Assembly: GCF_901709675.1 (NCBI RefSeq) | Contig: NC_051092.1 | Coordinates: 4,158,491-4,222,490 of the forward strand | Direction of reading: 5' to 3' | DNA length: 64,000 bases | Source: Syngnathus acus | Lineage: Eukaryota > Chordata > Actinopteri > Syngnathiformes > Syngnathidae | In this document: in pieces, positions 34,337 through 60,343 of the stretch | Layout of the letters: each line of letters begins with the position of its first letter | Position numbering within the stretch: position 1 is the first letter of the stretch | Position numbers and translations under genes: made by a program | Notes under the pieces: model-generated | The model's input: only the letters and a program-made list of their open reading frames with translations | The model's database searches: none | Told to the model about the DNA's origin: nothing

Positions 34337-37330
34337 TCATATCTTCCCTTTTGGTTCATATGCAACTCAGTGCAAAGTTTGAATCCACGAGAGCCATAAT
34401 ATGGAATATTGTGAGTTTTATTTCCTTTCTCTCAAATTACACAGATGTCTCTTTACCCTTTTTGGAAGATACCATATGAGGTCAAAACTAAGGCTTTTTT
34501 TTTTTAGAGCCTTAGGATTTTTGACCAGACTCTGGAACTTGGCTGGATGGCTTTCACAGCTGTGCAAACCAGCGTCACCCTCAGGCTTTGGTTGAAAATG
34601 TGCATCACTGCACAGTTGGTCTGCTCAATGCCGGCCATCTGGTCCAACACCCGCCTTGCTTGCTCCCCCGTGTTCTTTCCTCAACTAGTGTGTGAAGAAC
34701 TTTGGTGGCAGGTGTGCCCTGATCAGATGATGGAGGACTGGAAATACCCAAGCCAAGACCACAAACCTTAAACCTAATCCCCAACCAATATAACCTGAAC
34801 CGTAACCCATAAATAAGACTTAATGCTAACCTTAGCCTTTAGCACGCCAGTCTTTAGCCATCTAAGATCTGTTCTTCCTCATCATCTTCTTCAGATTCAA
34901 AACGAAAGTCCAGATTGACATCATCACTTGTGGATTGGAACAAAAATGCTTTAAATTAAAAACTCAAATTATTGTCGCAATATTACATACAATGTTATAA
35001 TAAAACAATTTTCTCTATTCCATCTCCATAATCTGGATAAAAAGATAATGAGCTTTCCTAAATTGTCTTGTTTTATTCCCAAAGGCTTGTTGTCACAAGA
35101 TAGTTGAGCTATTCCTTTCTCACACGCATAACAATAAGGATATTAACTATGTGCCGACCATTTAAATATGCCGAGTGGATAACTTAATTCTCTCACCAGT
35201 TAAAGGTCAGCCTCGCAGCAACTTGGCAGGCAAAACGAGACAGACAGAATACCAAATAGGGAGAGCAACGTACAAAAAACAAATATTTGGAGTCAAGGTA
35301 TTGAAGAATGTATAATGATGGAAACAATTTGTATGACGCAAGCATTTATTTACATGACCGCCATGAATTGTATTCAGTGGCATCCCTCCAGAGTGTCTGA
35401 AGCGCGGAATACATTTTGCATGAGCCGAAGCTAATCCACAGCGGGCTGATTAGGTGCTAAAAGGGGGAATAATTCTCCAGATAATGAGTATTGCTCAATA
35501 AAAATGCCCGGCAAATGTCACCGATGACGTATAATCCCTCATTAACTGTCGCTTTTTTTTTTCTTATTCACTCATGGATTTTTTTTTGTGGTGTTTTTTT
35601 CTTCCGTGCTCAAATGAGGATGTTGAGATACAGGTCAGCTTTTTTGTCTACCGTCACCTCAAGTGTTCAAATATTTTTTTTGCTTTCTCAATTTCCTGTT
35701 GTGCATGATTGGATTAGTCATTTTCCATCCAGCCGAATTGGCAGAAGATGAGCTAATATTGAGTGTTTTGTTGACAGCCGGTTAAATTATCGTACAAAGT
35801 TTTGTTGAAAAGCAAGATATCGCGAGGTTCCAACAGAGCTATCGGAAAAATCAAGCAGCTCATCATGACACAAATTAAAGGCGGAAACACAATGGCGCCT
35901 CCTCAACAGGTACGCACGCTTTAATCAGGAGAATTTGCCAAGTGTTCTTGATTCAATTATGGCACAAAAATAATTATTCATTGTCGCTCGATTTAAGTCG
36001 CTTCCATTTCGGACGTAGTAGATTCATTTGACGTGACGATGTGTGATTCTCCTGTGTGATGGTGTCAGACTGGAGGAGAGAAGACAGGGAAAACCTTTTC
36101 AACCAAGGGAACTCCTTTTCCATTCTCCGGTTGTCATAGTAACCTATTAGCCCACGGGAGGGTTAGCCTGCTTAGACCTCGTTGTTTTTCACATGTACAT
36201 CATCTGACATATGGAGTGTGCTTTGCAAACCAACATACACTTGCTTGCCACAGAGGGAATCAAATATATAAACTATGTGAAATATTTATTTACATATATA
36301 TATATATATAGCTTTTTATAACAGCCTCGTAAATACAAGCTGTTCCGCACGGGCAGGCCACGATGACAGCAGCTGCCAAACGGGGTGGCCATGTTTGACT
36401 CAACGCAATTAACGCAACACCCTCGTCAAAAATAATTTGCTTGAATTCTAAGTCAGTATTAAAACACTTCCCCCAGCCCGGTTCAAGAATGACATGTGGA
36501 CGATCGAAGTCATTCCCAACTCCGAGCACTGCGTTATCTCCGTTTGGATAGCCGGCTTAATAGCCGCGCGGTCGCCATGGAAACGCAGCGTTTTTTTTTT
36601 CCTGACAGCCGGAAGAAACGAGGCGCCGAGCCATTGTTATGGTGTGAATACGCTCTGATTCTACGGACACAATGGAAGGTATTTCCTTGAGACATCCTGC
36701 TTGAGTGCAATACTAACAACTGTCACTTGTGTTTCAGGGGAACAGAACCGCAGGCCCGTCTTTACGGCCAAGACGGTCTCGTAACTGTTAACGGAGCGTG
36801 ACCCCCCTCGGAGGCCGACACTTCCAGCTGAGGTACGGTTTGTTTTGGGGAAGAACTTTTTACTACTTTCATTTGAATTGCTAACATCAATCCTTGATCG
36901 TTCCGTTATATATAACAATGTTTGAGTTTGTCCTGAAATATAAAATTCGATGTAGTAACTGAGCCAAAGTTGTCAATTGGACTTCCCAATGAGTCACAAG
37001 TTTGTCTTGTCATCTGTCTCACTTCCCTTGTTATCAAAACGCTGGCTCAGGTGAGCACCTCAGCTCTGATTCATCCTGCTAACAACCCCCCCCCTCCCAA
37101 ATTTGAAGCTTTGCTATTTGCGGACATCTCCTTTCAACGTCTGCAGAGCTAACTCATCCAGCTCCAGGAATAGATTGGACTTGCACACACACGCATCTCA
37201 AATGCAATCCAGATGAGCAGTTGTCCGCCACTGTTAGTCTCCTGTCGCCGTAAAGTACATTCGAACGAGGCCTCTCTTCATTCATGTCTGCTTGCTGGAC
37301 TCGGTTCTTGTAAGATAGTGTAGAAAGGGG
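34337..37330. other. Non-coding stretch, no gene recognised
   Basis: No exon recognised. It includes an X-box-like GTTGTCATAGTAAC at 36132-36145 (one mismatch) and a short AT microsatellite at 36294-36310. Confidence 0.5.
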
Positions 37331-37337
37331 AAAAAAA
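37331..37337 (-). terminator. Pol III terminator of tRNA-Glu
   Basis: Seven T on the minus strand, 6 bp after the tRNA 3' end. Confidence 0.85.
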
Positions 37338-37343
37338 TTCACT

Positions 37344-37415
37344 TTCCCTGACCGGGAATCGAACCCGGGCCGCGGCGGTGAGAGCGCCGAATCCTAACCA
37401 CTAGACCACCAGGGA
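37344..37415 (-). tRNA. tRNA-Glu (anticodon CTC)
   Basis: A 72-nt tRNA on the minus strand, matching the vertebrate tRNA-Glu(CTC) sequence. The acceptor stem is TCCCTGG with TCAGGGA and discriminator A. The anticodon arm CGGCGCTCTCACCGCCG carries CTC in the loop. The T arm GGGTTCGATTCCC is intact. No intron. It decodes GAG. Confidence 0.97.
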
Positions 37416-39446
37416 AGCTGAAAGTATCTGCACATATGTCAGACAAAGTTGAGCATTTCCAAAGTTTTTAAACCCGTGAGAGAATCTGCCCGTCAAAGTG
37501 AAAATATCTCATTTGAGCGACACCCCAGCTGTCAACACGCAAGCGTGTGTGATAGATGACCATGTCAGAGGAGTAAAGGAAGAGAAGCATAACGAGTGAC
37601 CCCTCCGCCCACGCCCGCCGGCATGAAGCACACCTGCGAGAACTTCATTCCACTCGAGTCTTTTCTAGAAAAAATATTCCTTCGGCTGCCTCGATGCCTC
37701 GTAGCATCTAAAAAAAAAAAAAATAACTGCACCAATTATCTTAAGACCTCCATACCCATTGGTATAAATACAGCAAATACATGAAAACCAAGGCACAGCT
37801 GAACATAGTATTTATTTCCACATGGTTATTTGTGACCTGGCAAGCTTAAGACAGACACCAAACCGCTCAACTGTCATCTGTCGTCACGAATCAACGTGCC
37901 CTCGAATCTCTTGTCAAGTCAAATCAGAACGGCGTAGGTACATAAAAAGTCTGAGAAATGTTACATGCTATTTTCAAAAGTAGCGTTTTTTGTTTTTTTT
38001 TTGCTTGCGGCCTTTGCTCTGCATCCTTGAGCATGTCCGCAGTGTCACTGTCATTTTAGAGAGCTTTGATGGCCAAGCAATCAAATAGAACTTGACCATG
38101 GTCACAGACCGAACGCGGACCTTGATCTCGCTTTCGGAACTGACAGACAAAAGCAACCGTTCTCGTCAAGTACATTGCAATTCGAAAAATGTGCACTCGA
38201 AACCAAATGTTGGTGTGCCCATCTAAGACAAAGAGGGTATTTTATTTTATTTGATCTACAGCCTTACTTTGGCACATGCCAACTTTCTTTCCTTTCTTTT
38301 CTTTTTCTTTTTTTTTTGCCTGCTGACCGATGACAAGCCACCGTCTCGGAAGCACTGTTCACATCGTTTATAGAAGCACTTGGCACATTTCAAAGTGGCA
38401 AGCTGGCAGCACCTGAAAGCGTGTTTATGCTTGTTGGCTGTGATTAGTTATTTAAACAGCCCTAACGCATTTAACTTTGCGCTTCATTGACATGGTCGCC
38501 GCTCACTCTTTATTGCGCCGCATTGCTTTGTGGATGTCATTAAAATCCTGTTTGACAATCTGATCCTGGCGACGACCTGTGATCTCTGACACGTCCGTCT
38601 GATTGTCGGCTATGAAAATACGGGAAGGAGGATTGGCATTTGTCGGTAAATTACGTGGCCGTGATCTCAAGGACACTGGGTTCTTTCGCCTTATACCGAA
38701 TGATTCCTGAACAGGAAAAAAAAAAACGCTCCGTGGCTTTATATGCTCAGCGGTGTCGTATTTATTGCCCCGCTAGTTCTTCGCAGTAACTCAGCTCTCT
38801 TCGCTTCGCCTGAGCAATTAAAATTTATATTCTGGTACTCCGGCATGATCTCGGAGATGATGATTCAGTCTTGGATGATTTCACTTGTTTGTCTTGTGCA
38901 GCCAAACACTGGAAGGAGCAGAACAGCCAAAGTTTATATATGAGAGGAGCCTGCTTCTTTTTACTACCGCGCTCCGTTCAGACTGAGGCCAGCGAGAGGA
39001 CAACGGAGGAGGTATTTTGTGCCCAATAATGTTCTGGATTGAATCACATTTGATTCATGCTGTTTATTATTTTTCAAAAGTTTTGGATTGGAATGCATGA
39101 AAATAAGAGACACGACTTTATTTGCATTTTGATACTGTCATAATAACTCCTCATTACAGAGTTTAAGTACAGCTAATATTTGTGCTCATTTGTAGTCAGC
39201 ATCAGAATGACCTTTTATTGATTTATGATAATGTAATTTAAAGTATAATTAGAATCCCCGAAATTGCTTAACAAAGCTTGTCCTCTCGCCATCTATTGGG
39301 GTGATTGGCTCGCTTTATAAGCAGATTTTAGAAGCAATAAATAATTGTAAATCGGAATGAAAAATATAGCCTATTTTCATAACGAGTCCCTAATTGACAT
39401 GCTGTCACTAAATTGGAAATGATTCACCACTACTCGCTTACTTTTA

Positions 39447-39511
39447 ACTCATTCAGTGCCATTGACGATTATAGACGTCAAAGATATTAACTTGGTTGGC
39501 AGTGAATGAGT
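39447..39511. mobile_element. Tiny inverted-repeat element (65 bp)
   Basis: The left end ACTCATTCAGTGCCA and right end TGGCAGTGAATGAGT are reverse complements with one mismatch, around a 35-bp centre containing a GACGATTATAGACGTCAA segment. This kind of CATTCACTGCCA foldback is dispersed in fish genomes. The family name is not known to me. Confidence 0.55.
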
Positions 39512-42500
39512 GAAGCAATGTGGATATTTTTTGAGACATGAAAGACAACTCGAAGCATAATTATGATCTTGTATTTCCCTCATCCGAGGTTCGCTTACAT
39601 GACCTTATCTGAGCCACTCTGCAAATTGCGTTTGACCCCAATCAGGCTACCGATGACATTGAGCTGACCCGACGTTGACACACTGGCCACTCAGAATATT
39701 AATACACTCTCGTCCCTCATTTGCTACTCATCCAGCTCAGCTCTACGTATGTTTACAGCTTCTAAACGCACGGCACCTTGAAATGCGCCAGCATGACACG
39801 GAAGGTCGCATCAATCAGTAGTTTTGAATTATGGACCTTTTCCGACACGTGGACTTCCTCTAGCGCTGAGCCACGTTACGACCGATGAAATGACAGATTA
39901 TGATGACACCAACAAAAATCCGGTGGAACTTCCAAGGTCGAACGGACGCCACGTGATTGTAACAGATGAGTTGGGAAAGGAATATCTCACATGTCGTGCC
40001 TCCTTTAAAAGTCTCAATGCAGAGTTCAGGATGGCTCAGAAGTTTTTTTTACAAGTTTCTGCGAGTCATCAATCCTCTGCTGGCGCGGTGGCGCTGTTGT
40101 AGTTACAGAGGACGTTTGAAAGATTTGCTCCCCACACCAACGACGAGCTATTACACGCAACGGCTCTGGATACATGTGGCCTTAAAAGCCTATCAAACAT
40201 AATATAAATAGTTCTCTGCCAGAGCTAAAACGTCTTGGCGATCCCCCCCCCATTGCAAGAAGCTTCCTGGACGGCTTCTGCCGAGGTTAATGTTTGTGTC
40301 ACTGAACTGAATTCCATCACTGCTGCTCCATTTAACTTACAGGCGACTGGAGTGTTCACTTTGACATTCAGTTTAATCACAGCAGCAGCAGCAGCAGCTA
40401 TCTTTGTTGCATATAAATACCATCTGTGACTTTCAGTTTTAAAGATAAGATCTCATTCATAGCGGAATCGGAGGGTGAATTATAAACCGGTCGACCGTTT
40501 CTTATGGGGAATAATAGAAGTTGAAAGAATGTTTGAGATTCAGTCTACCACTTTTGTACACTCTAAATATTAGTTAATCACTATGAATAGCAACACAAGT
40601 GTAAAAAAAAAAAGAAGGATTTCAAACTGCAAGTAGAAAGTAAACTCAAATCCGTCTGAGGCTAAAAAAGGATTTTGCCGATGGTGTAGTTTGTTGTTAT
40701 TGGTCATTTTATTCCTTTTGTATGTTTTTCAAGCACATTTAGGAGCACTTCAGATATCCATGGCAAAATCATCCCGCAGCCCAAAAACTCACGCAGGCCT
40801 TCACCTTTCAAAACAGGCCTGACTGACAACGACGCCTTTGTGCAGCCTTCACAGTGAAAAGAAGCCTGACGAGTGACTGCGTTGCGCAGCCTTTGTTGTT
40901 TACACGGCAACAGGGATGAATAAAGCACAAAAACTATTGGCGGCTTTTGAATATTTGATGGAGCCACCCTCCGCTATTTGACATTTTACTGTATCCATTT
41001 TGAGGGAGAAAAAATGGATTGAAATGGCCGTACAGTGTCCTGGTGAACACGTCTGTGTCACACTTCTGTATCAAATCACTCAGGATCATGTTTAGCTTGA
41101 CTTACATGCAAAAATAACTCGACTCATTTCATAGCAAGCAGCAATTTGAATTGTTCCAAAAGAAACGTCCAGCTGTTTATTCCCACTCGCCGTCAATTGT
41201 CAAGATAATCCAAGGTAAATAAAATGACATAATGCAGCCACTACTATTGAACACAAGCGGTTGAGCAACACATGTAGACAAATAAAAAAAATTTCATCTA
41301 ATTCATTCATTCCGTTTTTGAGTTACAAGTGTGGTCATAGCTGTAACTGAACTCGTATCTCAAGGCACCAGTCAAGGTATGAAACAATAGTCTTGTTCCC
41401 TTTTGGCCCAATGTTTTAAATCGATTGCTCTCAGCCGATTGACCCTTGTTCCTCTGAAGCTTATTAGGAAGTCGGCCCTGACTTAGCCAAGCATTTGATG
41501 TGTGGCTTTCCCCGGGGACTTCTCTGATGAGCTTGTAATTGCCTCAAAAGTTCCTGTTGCTTGTTTCAAATCACGTGGGGCGTCACTTACCATCAGCAAT
41601 CACAAGACTCGATCATAAAGGACTCAGCTAGCTGGAAAATAGCGGCGCGGAAATCTAAATTCCCCATTTGGAAAGGCAAACAAAGCTGCAGAGCACGCCG
41701 CATGCTTCTCGGGAAAATGAGAGGCGGACAAGCTAATTAAGCTGCAGTGTTGCGGAATGTGACTGAAAGTTGTACCATTAGATGAAATCATTGTTGGGTA
41801 GATGTAATTTTCCAAGCCTGGTGTTTGACTGACAGCGTTATTGCTCGCTGTGTGATGGACAAATTGGTCGTGGCATCTCACCAAAATTGCTTGTCGTTCC
41901 CAGCGTTGGGCCGTCTAAACTCTTGACGGCTGCCATTGTGCTATCAAACAGGTCAGGTCCTGCGGTATGAAAATTAATTGGTCAAGATAAAATAACATCA
42001 ATATAATTTTGAGATCAAAATGCAATGCTTTTAAGTGTCATTAGAGCTAGTAAAAAATGTTTTAGTACAGTGGTGACCAAACTTGAGCCTTTTAATTTTT
42101 ATTTAATTTTATTGATTTATTTTTTTACTTCCGAGCAAAAATTTTACCCAGGACAAACCCTGCCTAGTAACAAGTTTCCTTCTTATACTTGGAATCTGCA
42201 CTTTTTCTGGCTCTATGCCACTGGATTGTTTTCTTCTGGCCTTTCCTAAGTATAAAGGAAATTGTTTTTTTTATGCAATCTGCTCGCCCTCACCCCACTC
42301 CCAAAATATCAATAGAACCACTTGGTGGTGGTAAGAAGTGCGCCTCAATATCCAAATGCAGGATGATTGTCCCCACCGGCCAGAAGGGTCCAAATGCACA
42401 TAAGCAGCATCCTTCCAAAAAAAAAAGGACGTGCAATTACTCAGCACGGATTTGCACGCTTCGCCGGGCCTCCTTTGACCTCCATCTTGAGCGCTTTAAG

Positions 42501-42963
42501 CCGGGGCCCCTGAGAAATGATTTGGCGACAACACTCACCGGCTTGATCGTCACGGGACGAAGCCGCACATTTGAAAAGCATCACTTCCGTCATGGCCGTG
42601 GAAGAAAAGAAATAATCATAACAGACGTTTCCCAGAACGGCTACCATTTAATACCAAACTTAGCCTGGAGTGTGTTTATATTTTAGAAAGTGAAAGTCAC
42701 ATCTGTATCAAATAGCCTGCGGGTAAAATGGCCGACGATATAAGCCAATCCTCGTCCAAAGAAAAATATAAAAATAACGAGAGCTTGCTTTCCTGAAATG
42801 TGCAGGCGGTGTCGATAATAAGAGTTGATGAACATGCGCACGGCCCTTTTGTATAATTCATGCCATGGAAAACAATTCAAGCATGGATGCCGCTCTTGCT
42901 CTTCTATAACCTTACTCACATTGTTACCCCAAAACAATGACTGCTCCTGTGACATTGTGACAC

Positions 42964-42985
42964 GTGTGTGTGTGTGTGTGTGTGT
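42964..42985. repeat. (GT)n microsatellite
   Basis: Eleven GT units. Confidence 0.9.
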
Positions 42986-44263
42986 CGGATCTTAAGTGAG
43001 CAATCCACACAGCCTCCCTGCTCGCATTCATCCATCATGACCTCATTTCCCAAGTACATTTCCCCTTCCACTCAATATTTCATAAGAAATGTAAGGAAGT
43101 GTGTGGCTTAGGCGTCACTGTTTGTTATTGCAGTCCAAGCTTCGTCATGTTCTGATCTCGCTGATGGGTCCGCGTGATCACTTTTTTCTTTTGGTTGAAA
43201 TAAAACATTTGTGCTAGCCAAGTGTCTCCCTCACGCTGAATGTTGATTCGATGAAGAGCGCCACAAAAGATGTCATGTGGAGGAATGTACTCGGCGGCAC
43301 ATGTTTAATGTTTCAGAAAGAATCTCGCGCCAATGTTGCGCAAGCAAAGAGAGCCTGCTGTTGCTTTTTGCCAGCAAGATCTCTCACACAGGTTGCCTTT
43401 GTTCCCGCTTCCCGGTCGGTAAAAGGAGCCGTTGACACCTTGTAGTCGTACTTAACTTCCACAGTCGTCGTTTTGTCACAGTTTGACAGTGTTCTTTTTC
43501 CCGTGCGCTCCTCTCATCAGTGTTTTTCCGTTCGCTTCTTCCTCCTGCTCCTCTCCTCCGATCAACCGTTCCCACCTGATCAGTTCACCTGAGTACAGGA
43601 CAACTTTTAATCTAATGCGCGAGACCTTAATCGATCCGGCGCCTCTCATGTCTATTGATTCAATCGGTCTCGGAACTCTTGAGAGACACTTAAACCCGGA
43701 TGGCTTCCTCGTCACGTCGCAGAAACGCATTATCGCACGATCGCCGTGACACAGACACACCAAAAGCACGGGCAATTAAATGTCACAAAATGTCAGCTTT
43801 GTTCTATTGATGGAACAGACAAAAAACATAATCCTCAGGGAATTGATTCACCAGCCAAGTCTAATAGTCGACCTCTATTTGAGTAAAACGTGAACTAGCA
43901 TGAAAACTTGACGGGGGGGTGTGGCACGAATACATCATGGGTGACCCGAGGGAGAAACTAATGGACGCTAATGTACCATGGTCAAACTATCGCTCTGATA
44001 AAACCTTTATACGTAGATACGAGCCTTGTTTGAACATGCTTAGTCATGCAAATACACTTCAGTCGTAGCAGAATAGTTTGATGTCATCGTGAACAGACAT
44101 CAGGGTTGGGGTGAAAAAAAGCAAAGTGCACAAAATGGATTTCACTCAGAAGGTAAGTTGAGCCCAGCGCTAACAGGAAGTGTGTGGCCCTCGGGAGGAA
44201 TGACGATTGAAGGAGAGGAGACATACAGCCAGATAAACAAGCACTATGGAGAATCCACACCAG

Positions 44264-44335
44264 CCCCCTCCCTCCCTCCCTCCCTCTCTCTTTTCCCCAC
44301 CCTCCCTCGCTCTCTCTCTCTCTCTCCCGTGTGTT
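44264..44335 (+). repeat. CCCT and CT polypyrimidine tract
   Basis: CCCTCCCT units followed by about 20 bp of CT repeats. It lies directly before an exon-like sequence and could serve as its pyrimidine tract, or be a simple repeat only. Confidence 0.85.
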
Positions 44336-44374
44336 GTTTCATCTCACTCTGTCTTTCGCTCTCTCTTAACTCAG

Positions 44375-44651
44375 CTGCCGCCGCGCTCCGACAGATGAGG
44401 GAGACACCGCCGCCGAGGAGGAAAGTCGGGGGCGTGAAGAGTGCATTCGCTTCCTCATCCGGCCGCCTTTCCCTCATGAGCAGCTCGTCAAGTTGGCCCG
44501 GGAGGAAGATGAGGAGGATCGGCGGGTGAGGGAAGAGACGCAACAGGGTGGCGACAAGCTGGGAAGTGAACCTCCCCGCTTCTTCATGCTCCAACAAGGT
44601 CAGCTGCGCATCACCCAACACTTCACGCTGGTGATTTCGGGCTCGGAGTGA
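44375..44651 (+). other. Exon-like open stretch, not recognised
   Basis: A long pyrimidine tract ends in a good splice acceptor (TTAACTCAG|CTG, 44374/44375). After it, one frame is open from 44376 to a TGA at 44649, reading an acidic and then mixed peptide (including REECIRFLIRPPFPHEQLV and PPRFFMLQQGQLRITQH). A donor-like CAAG|GTCAGC lies at 44597-44599. The composition looks more coding-like than its surroundings. However, the opposite strand is also open here, I recognise no homologue, and no start codon or partner exon is evident. It may be an exon of an unseen gene, a leader exon of SHISAL1, or chance. Confidence 0.2.
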
Positions 44652-55778
<11,127 letters not shown>

Positions 55779-55860
55779 AAAGATTTTACAACAAATTGTG
55801 GTCACTTAAAGCAGCGAAGAAAGATTTTAGAACAAATCGCGGTCACTTAAAGCGATGCAG
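55779..55860 (+). repeat. Two-copy tandem repeat, 41-bp unit
   Basis: Two copies beginning AAAGATTTTA and containing GGTCACTTAAAGC, starting at 55779 and 55820, with a few differences. They lie just upstream of the SHISAL1 leader exon. Confidence 0.85.
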
Positions 55861-55936
55861 CATGCGGTTGCTTGTGGAGAAAGAGCAAAGAGAATAACCC
55901 ACTCTCCTCTTTGTGTGCATATCTCCTTCCCATCAG

Positions 55937-56100
55937 GGTTCCTGACTTCCAGCAGCAGCAGCATCATCATCAAGCATGTGAGAGGAGCTCTCAGCATGCA
56001 CGGGACGACCAGGTCCAGCTCAAGCTGAAGCAGCTGCCCGAGCCCCCCACCAGCCAAGCCAGCCTGCCTCCCTCCTCCTTTTCCACATGAGCGCGAGAAG
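55937..56100 (+). other. SHISAL1 5' untranslated part of the first coding exon
   Basis: A pyrimidine-rich acceptor (TCCTTCCCATCAG|GG, 55936/55937) begins an exon that runs to the SHISAL1 start codon at 56101 and on to the donor at 56167/56168. The 164-nt leader is GC-rich and carries AGC and ATC triplet runs and three upstream ORFs. The acceptor implies at least one further upstream non-coding exon. A second AG at 55952 is an alternative start of the exon. Confidence 0.55.

Positions 56101-56104
<4 letters not shown>
55976..56104 (+). promoter_or_regulatory. Three upstream ORFs in the SHISAL1 leader
   Basis: uORF1 at 55976-55981 is a minimal ATG-TGA. uORF2 at 55996-56028 has 10 codons plus stop. 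uORF3 at 56087-56104 has 5 codons, and its TGA overlaps the SHISAL1 ATG in an ATGA arrangement. Such a layout can lower and tune translation by stalling or reinitiation. The ORFs are visible in the sequence; their effect is inferred. Confidence 0.6.
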
Positions 56105-58663
<2,559 letters not shown>

Positions 58664-59427
58664 TATTCCTCTTCCGCTCTGCGCTTAAAAATAGCTTAGT
58701 TCCTTACCCAGCCTGTTATTAATCAGGAAAAATGAGTAACATGCTATCTCACATCAGTTTTTTTTTTTTTTTGTTATCTGTCCGTGGCCTTGCGTGAGCA
58801 TTGTTAGCACATCCGAGATGATTTACAACGTGAACTAAGAACCACGGGAGGGATCCGGTCGTATCCTTTCGGGAGCCTCGGCGCCGGAAGCGATGCAATC
58901 ATACTGAGCAAAGGCGCGTTTGCGTCCCGCGCGTTCCATTTCTCATTCACTTTGCCACACGTCGGTCCGTTTCAACTGCGCCTCTCGGGCTGCCGTCATT
59001 TCTCGTAGCCGCTTTTGACAAATGACTCCCACGGCCGCGCAAGGGTCTCCTCCGCCTTACGGAGAGACGCTTAACTAAGAGGGAACACGTCCGCGGGGTC
59101 TCCTCATTAGGCAAGCGGCTCAGCTCAGGGCGACGGCGCTCATCAATCCTTCCGACCCGCCGAGGCAGCTTTAAGGCTATAAAAAGTGGGCGATGGCTGA
59201 GGAAGCTGATCTATGGCAAAGTGGGCCAAAGGAAGCATCGTGCGCTAAGTTAACCTATGCTAACTCACGCTGTTGACGGCCTTTGCCCTTTAGAGACAGG
59301 GCCGTATTGACAAAAGAGTAGAAAAAAATATGTTAACCACGACATTAATTGTTCCGAGCCTTGCTTAGTTCAAGTCGAGCGCTAAGTGCAGTCTAACTGC
59401 ACGTAGGTGGAGTTCATTTTATATGGA
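58664..59427. other. Non-coding stretch after SHISAL1 exon 3
   Basis: GC- and CpG-rich (especially 58840-59200), either 3' UTR or last intron of SHISAL1. No exon recognised and no polyadenylation signal seen before the second U4 cluster. Confidence 0.5.
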
Positions 59428-59445
59428 GACCGTCACTGTGGTTCG
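59428..59445 (+). promoter_or_regulatory. PSE-like element of U4 copy 7
   Basis: GACCGTCACTGTGGTTCG begins 61 bp before the gene, one base further than in the other copies. No Staf-type distal element was seen near -210. Confidence 0.6.
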
Positions 59446-59488
59446 TACGCAGAATGGTGACTTCAACGTTTAGCACCTTTTACTCATT

Positions 59489-59631
59489 AGCTTTGCGCAG
59501 TGGCAGTATCGTAGCCTATGAGGTTTATCCGAGGTGCGATTATTGCTAGTTGAAAACTTCACCCAATACCCCGCCTTGACGACTTGAAATATAGTCGGCT
59601 ATGGCAATTTTTGATGGTCTCCGCAGAGACT
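59489..59631 (+). ncRNA. U4 spliceosomal snRNA, copy 7
   Basis: First gene of cluster B, 143 nt and same strand as cluster A. It is close to copy 1 but has T at nt 47 (GAGGTGCG), changing a G26-C47 pair to G-U, and a C in AAACTTCACCC. The 3' stem-loop reads GTCTCCGCAGAGAC, so pairing is kept while the loop is changed. Sm site AATTTTTGA is intact. A 3'-box-like GTTAACAATA follows. Probably functional or recently so. Confidence 0.92.
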
Positions 59632-59884
59632 AATTCTCTTGTTAACAATATCATAATAGCCTTACGGTTGTCACCAAGCTTGGGCTGTGTCTTGGGAAAA
59701 TGACGACATCCCATGTTCGCGTAGCGTCACTCACGTAATCCTTAATTAAGTCCCACATTGCATTGCATCTGTACGTGTTTGCAAATATTTGGTAAAAATA
59801 TGAGAAGATGTTTCATTGTCAGCATTGGAGTTTCCATTGAAAGAGGTTAAATGCACGACCCCTCGTTTTGTGGGGGAATCAAAA

Positions 59885-59901
59885 GCCCCTAATGCATTGC
59901 G
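59885..59901 (+). promoter_or_regulatory. Distal element (Staf/ZNF143 type) of U4 copy 8
   Basis: GCCCCTAATGCATTGCG, centred about 211 bp before the gene, equivalent to the copy 2 element with one change. Confidence 0.55.
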
Positions 59902-60043
59902 TCGCAGTACTCCTTAATCACAAGATATAGAACATCAACGTGTTTAGAGGCATTTTACCAAAAATGAAAATGTTTTGTGTGTCTGTTGAATTTTAATAAT
60001 GTGGAATTTGTGAAGGTTGTTTTCTGTTTTGTATACATATGCA

Positions 60044-60061
60044 GACCGTCACTGTGGAACG
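60044..60061 (+). promoter_or_regulatory. PSE-like element of U4 copy 8
   Basis: GACCGTCACTGTGGAACG at -60, identical to copies 2 and 3. Confidence 0.7.
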
Positions 60062-60103
60062 TATGCGGGTTAGTGACCTGATTGTCCGGATGAGCTATTC
60101 CTC

Positions 60104-60246
60104 AGCTTTGCGCAGTGGCAGTATCGTAGCCCATGAGGATTATCCGAGGCGCGATTATTGCTAGTTGAAAACTTTACCCAATACCCTGCCTTGATGACTT
60201 GAAATATAGTCAGCTATGGCAATTTTTGACAGTCTCTACAGAGACT
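60104..60246 (+). ncRNA. U4 spliceosomal snRNA, copy 8
   Basis: A 143-nt U4 with C at nt 29 like copy 3 and A at nt 37 in the pentaloop (GAGGATTATCC). It has further changes in the central region: CCCTGCC, TTGATGACTTG and AGTCAGCTATGG. The terminal stem reads GTCTCTACAGAGAC. Kink-turn residues and Sm site remain. The promoter is complete (distal element plus PSE), and a 3'-box-like GTTAACAGAAA follows. The extra changes make it less certain than copies 1 and 2. Confidence 0.88.
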
Positions 60247-60343
60247 ACCTAATTCTGTTAACAGAAATATTTTTAATGTTAGGTACTTGAATGCTATTCA
60301 TGCTTGCTGTTAAACTAAATATATTAGTCACTCACTATTTAAA

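Larger units (their letters stand above)
37416..44263. other. Non-coding stretch, no gene recognised
   Basis: No recognisable coding exon. It contains a small TIR element at 39447-39511, an AGC trinucleotide run at 40381-40399 and a GT microsatellite at 42964-42985. The remainder is mixed AT-rich DNA. Confidence 0.55.
59691..60103 (+). repeat. Duplicated spacer unit (cluster B copy)
   Basis: Counterpart of 26979-27402, diverged by scattered substitutions and small indels. The two copies lie about 32.7 kb apart in the same orientation. Confidence 0.85.
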
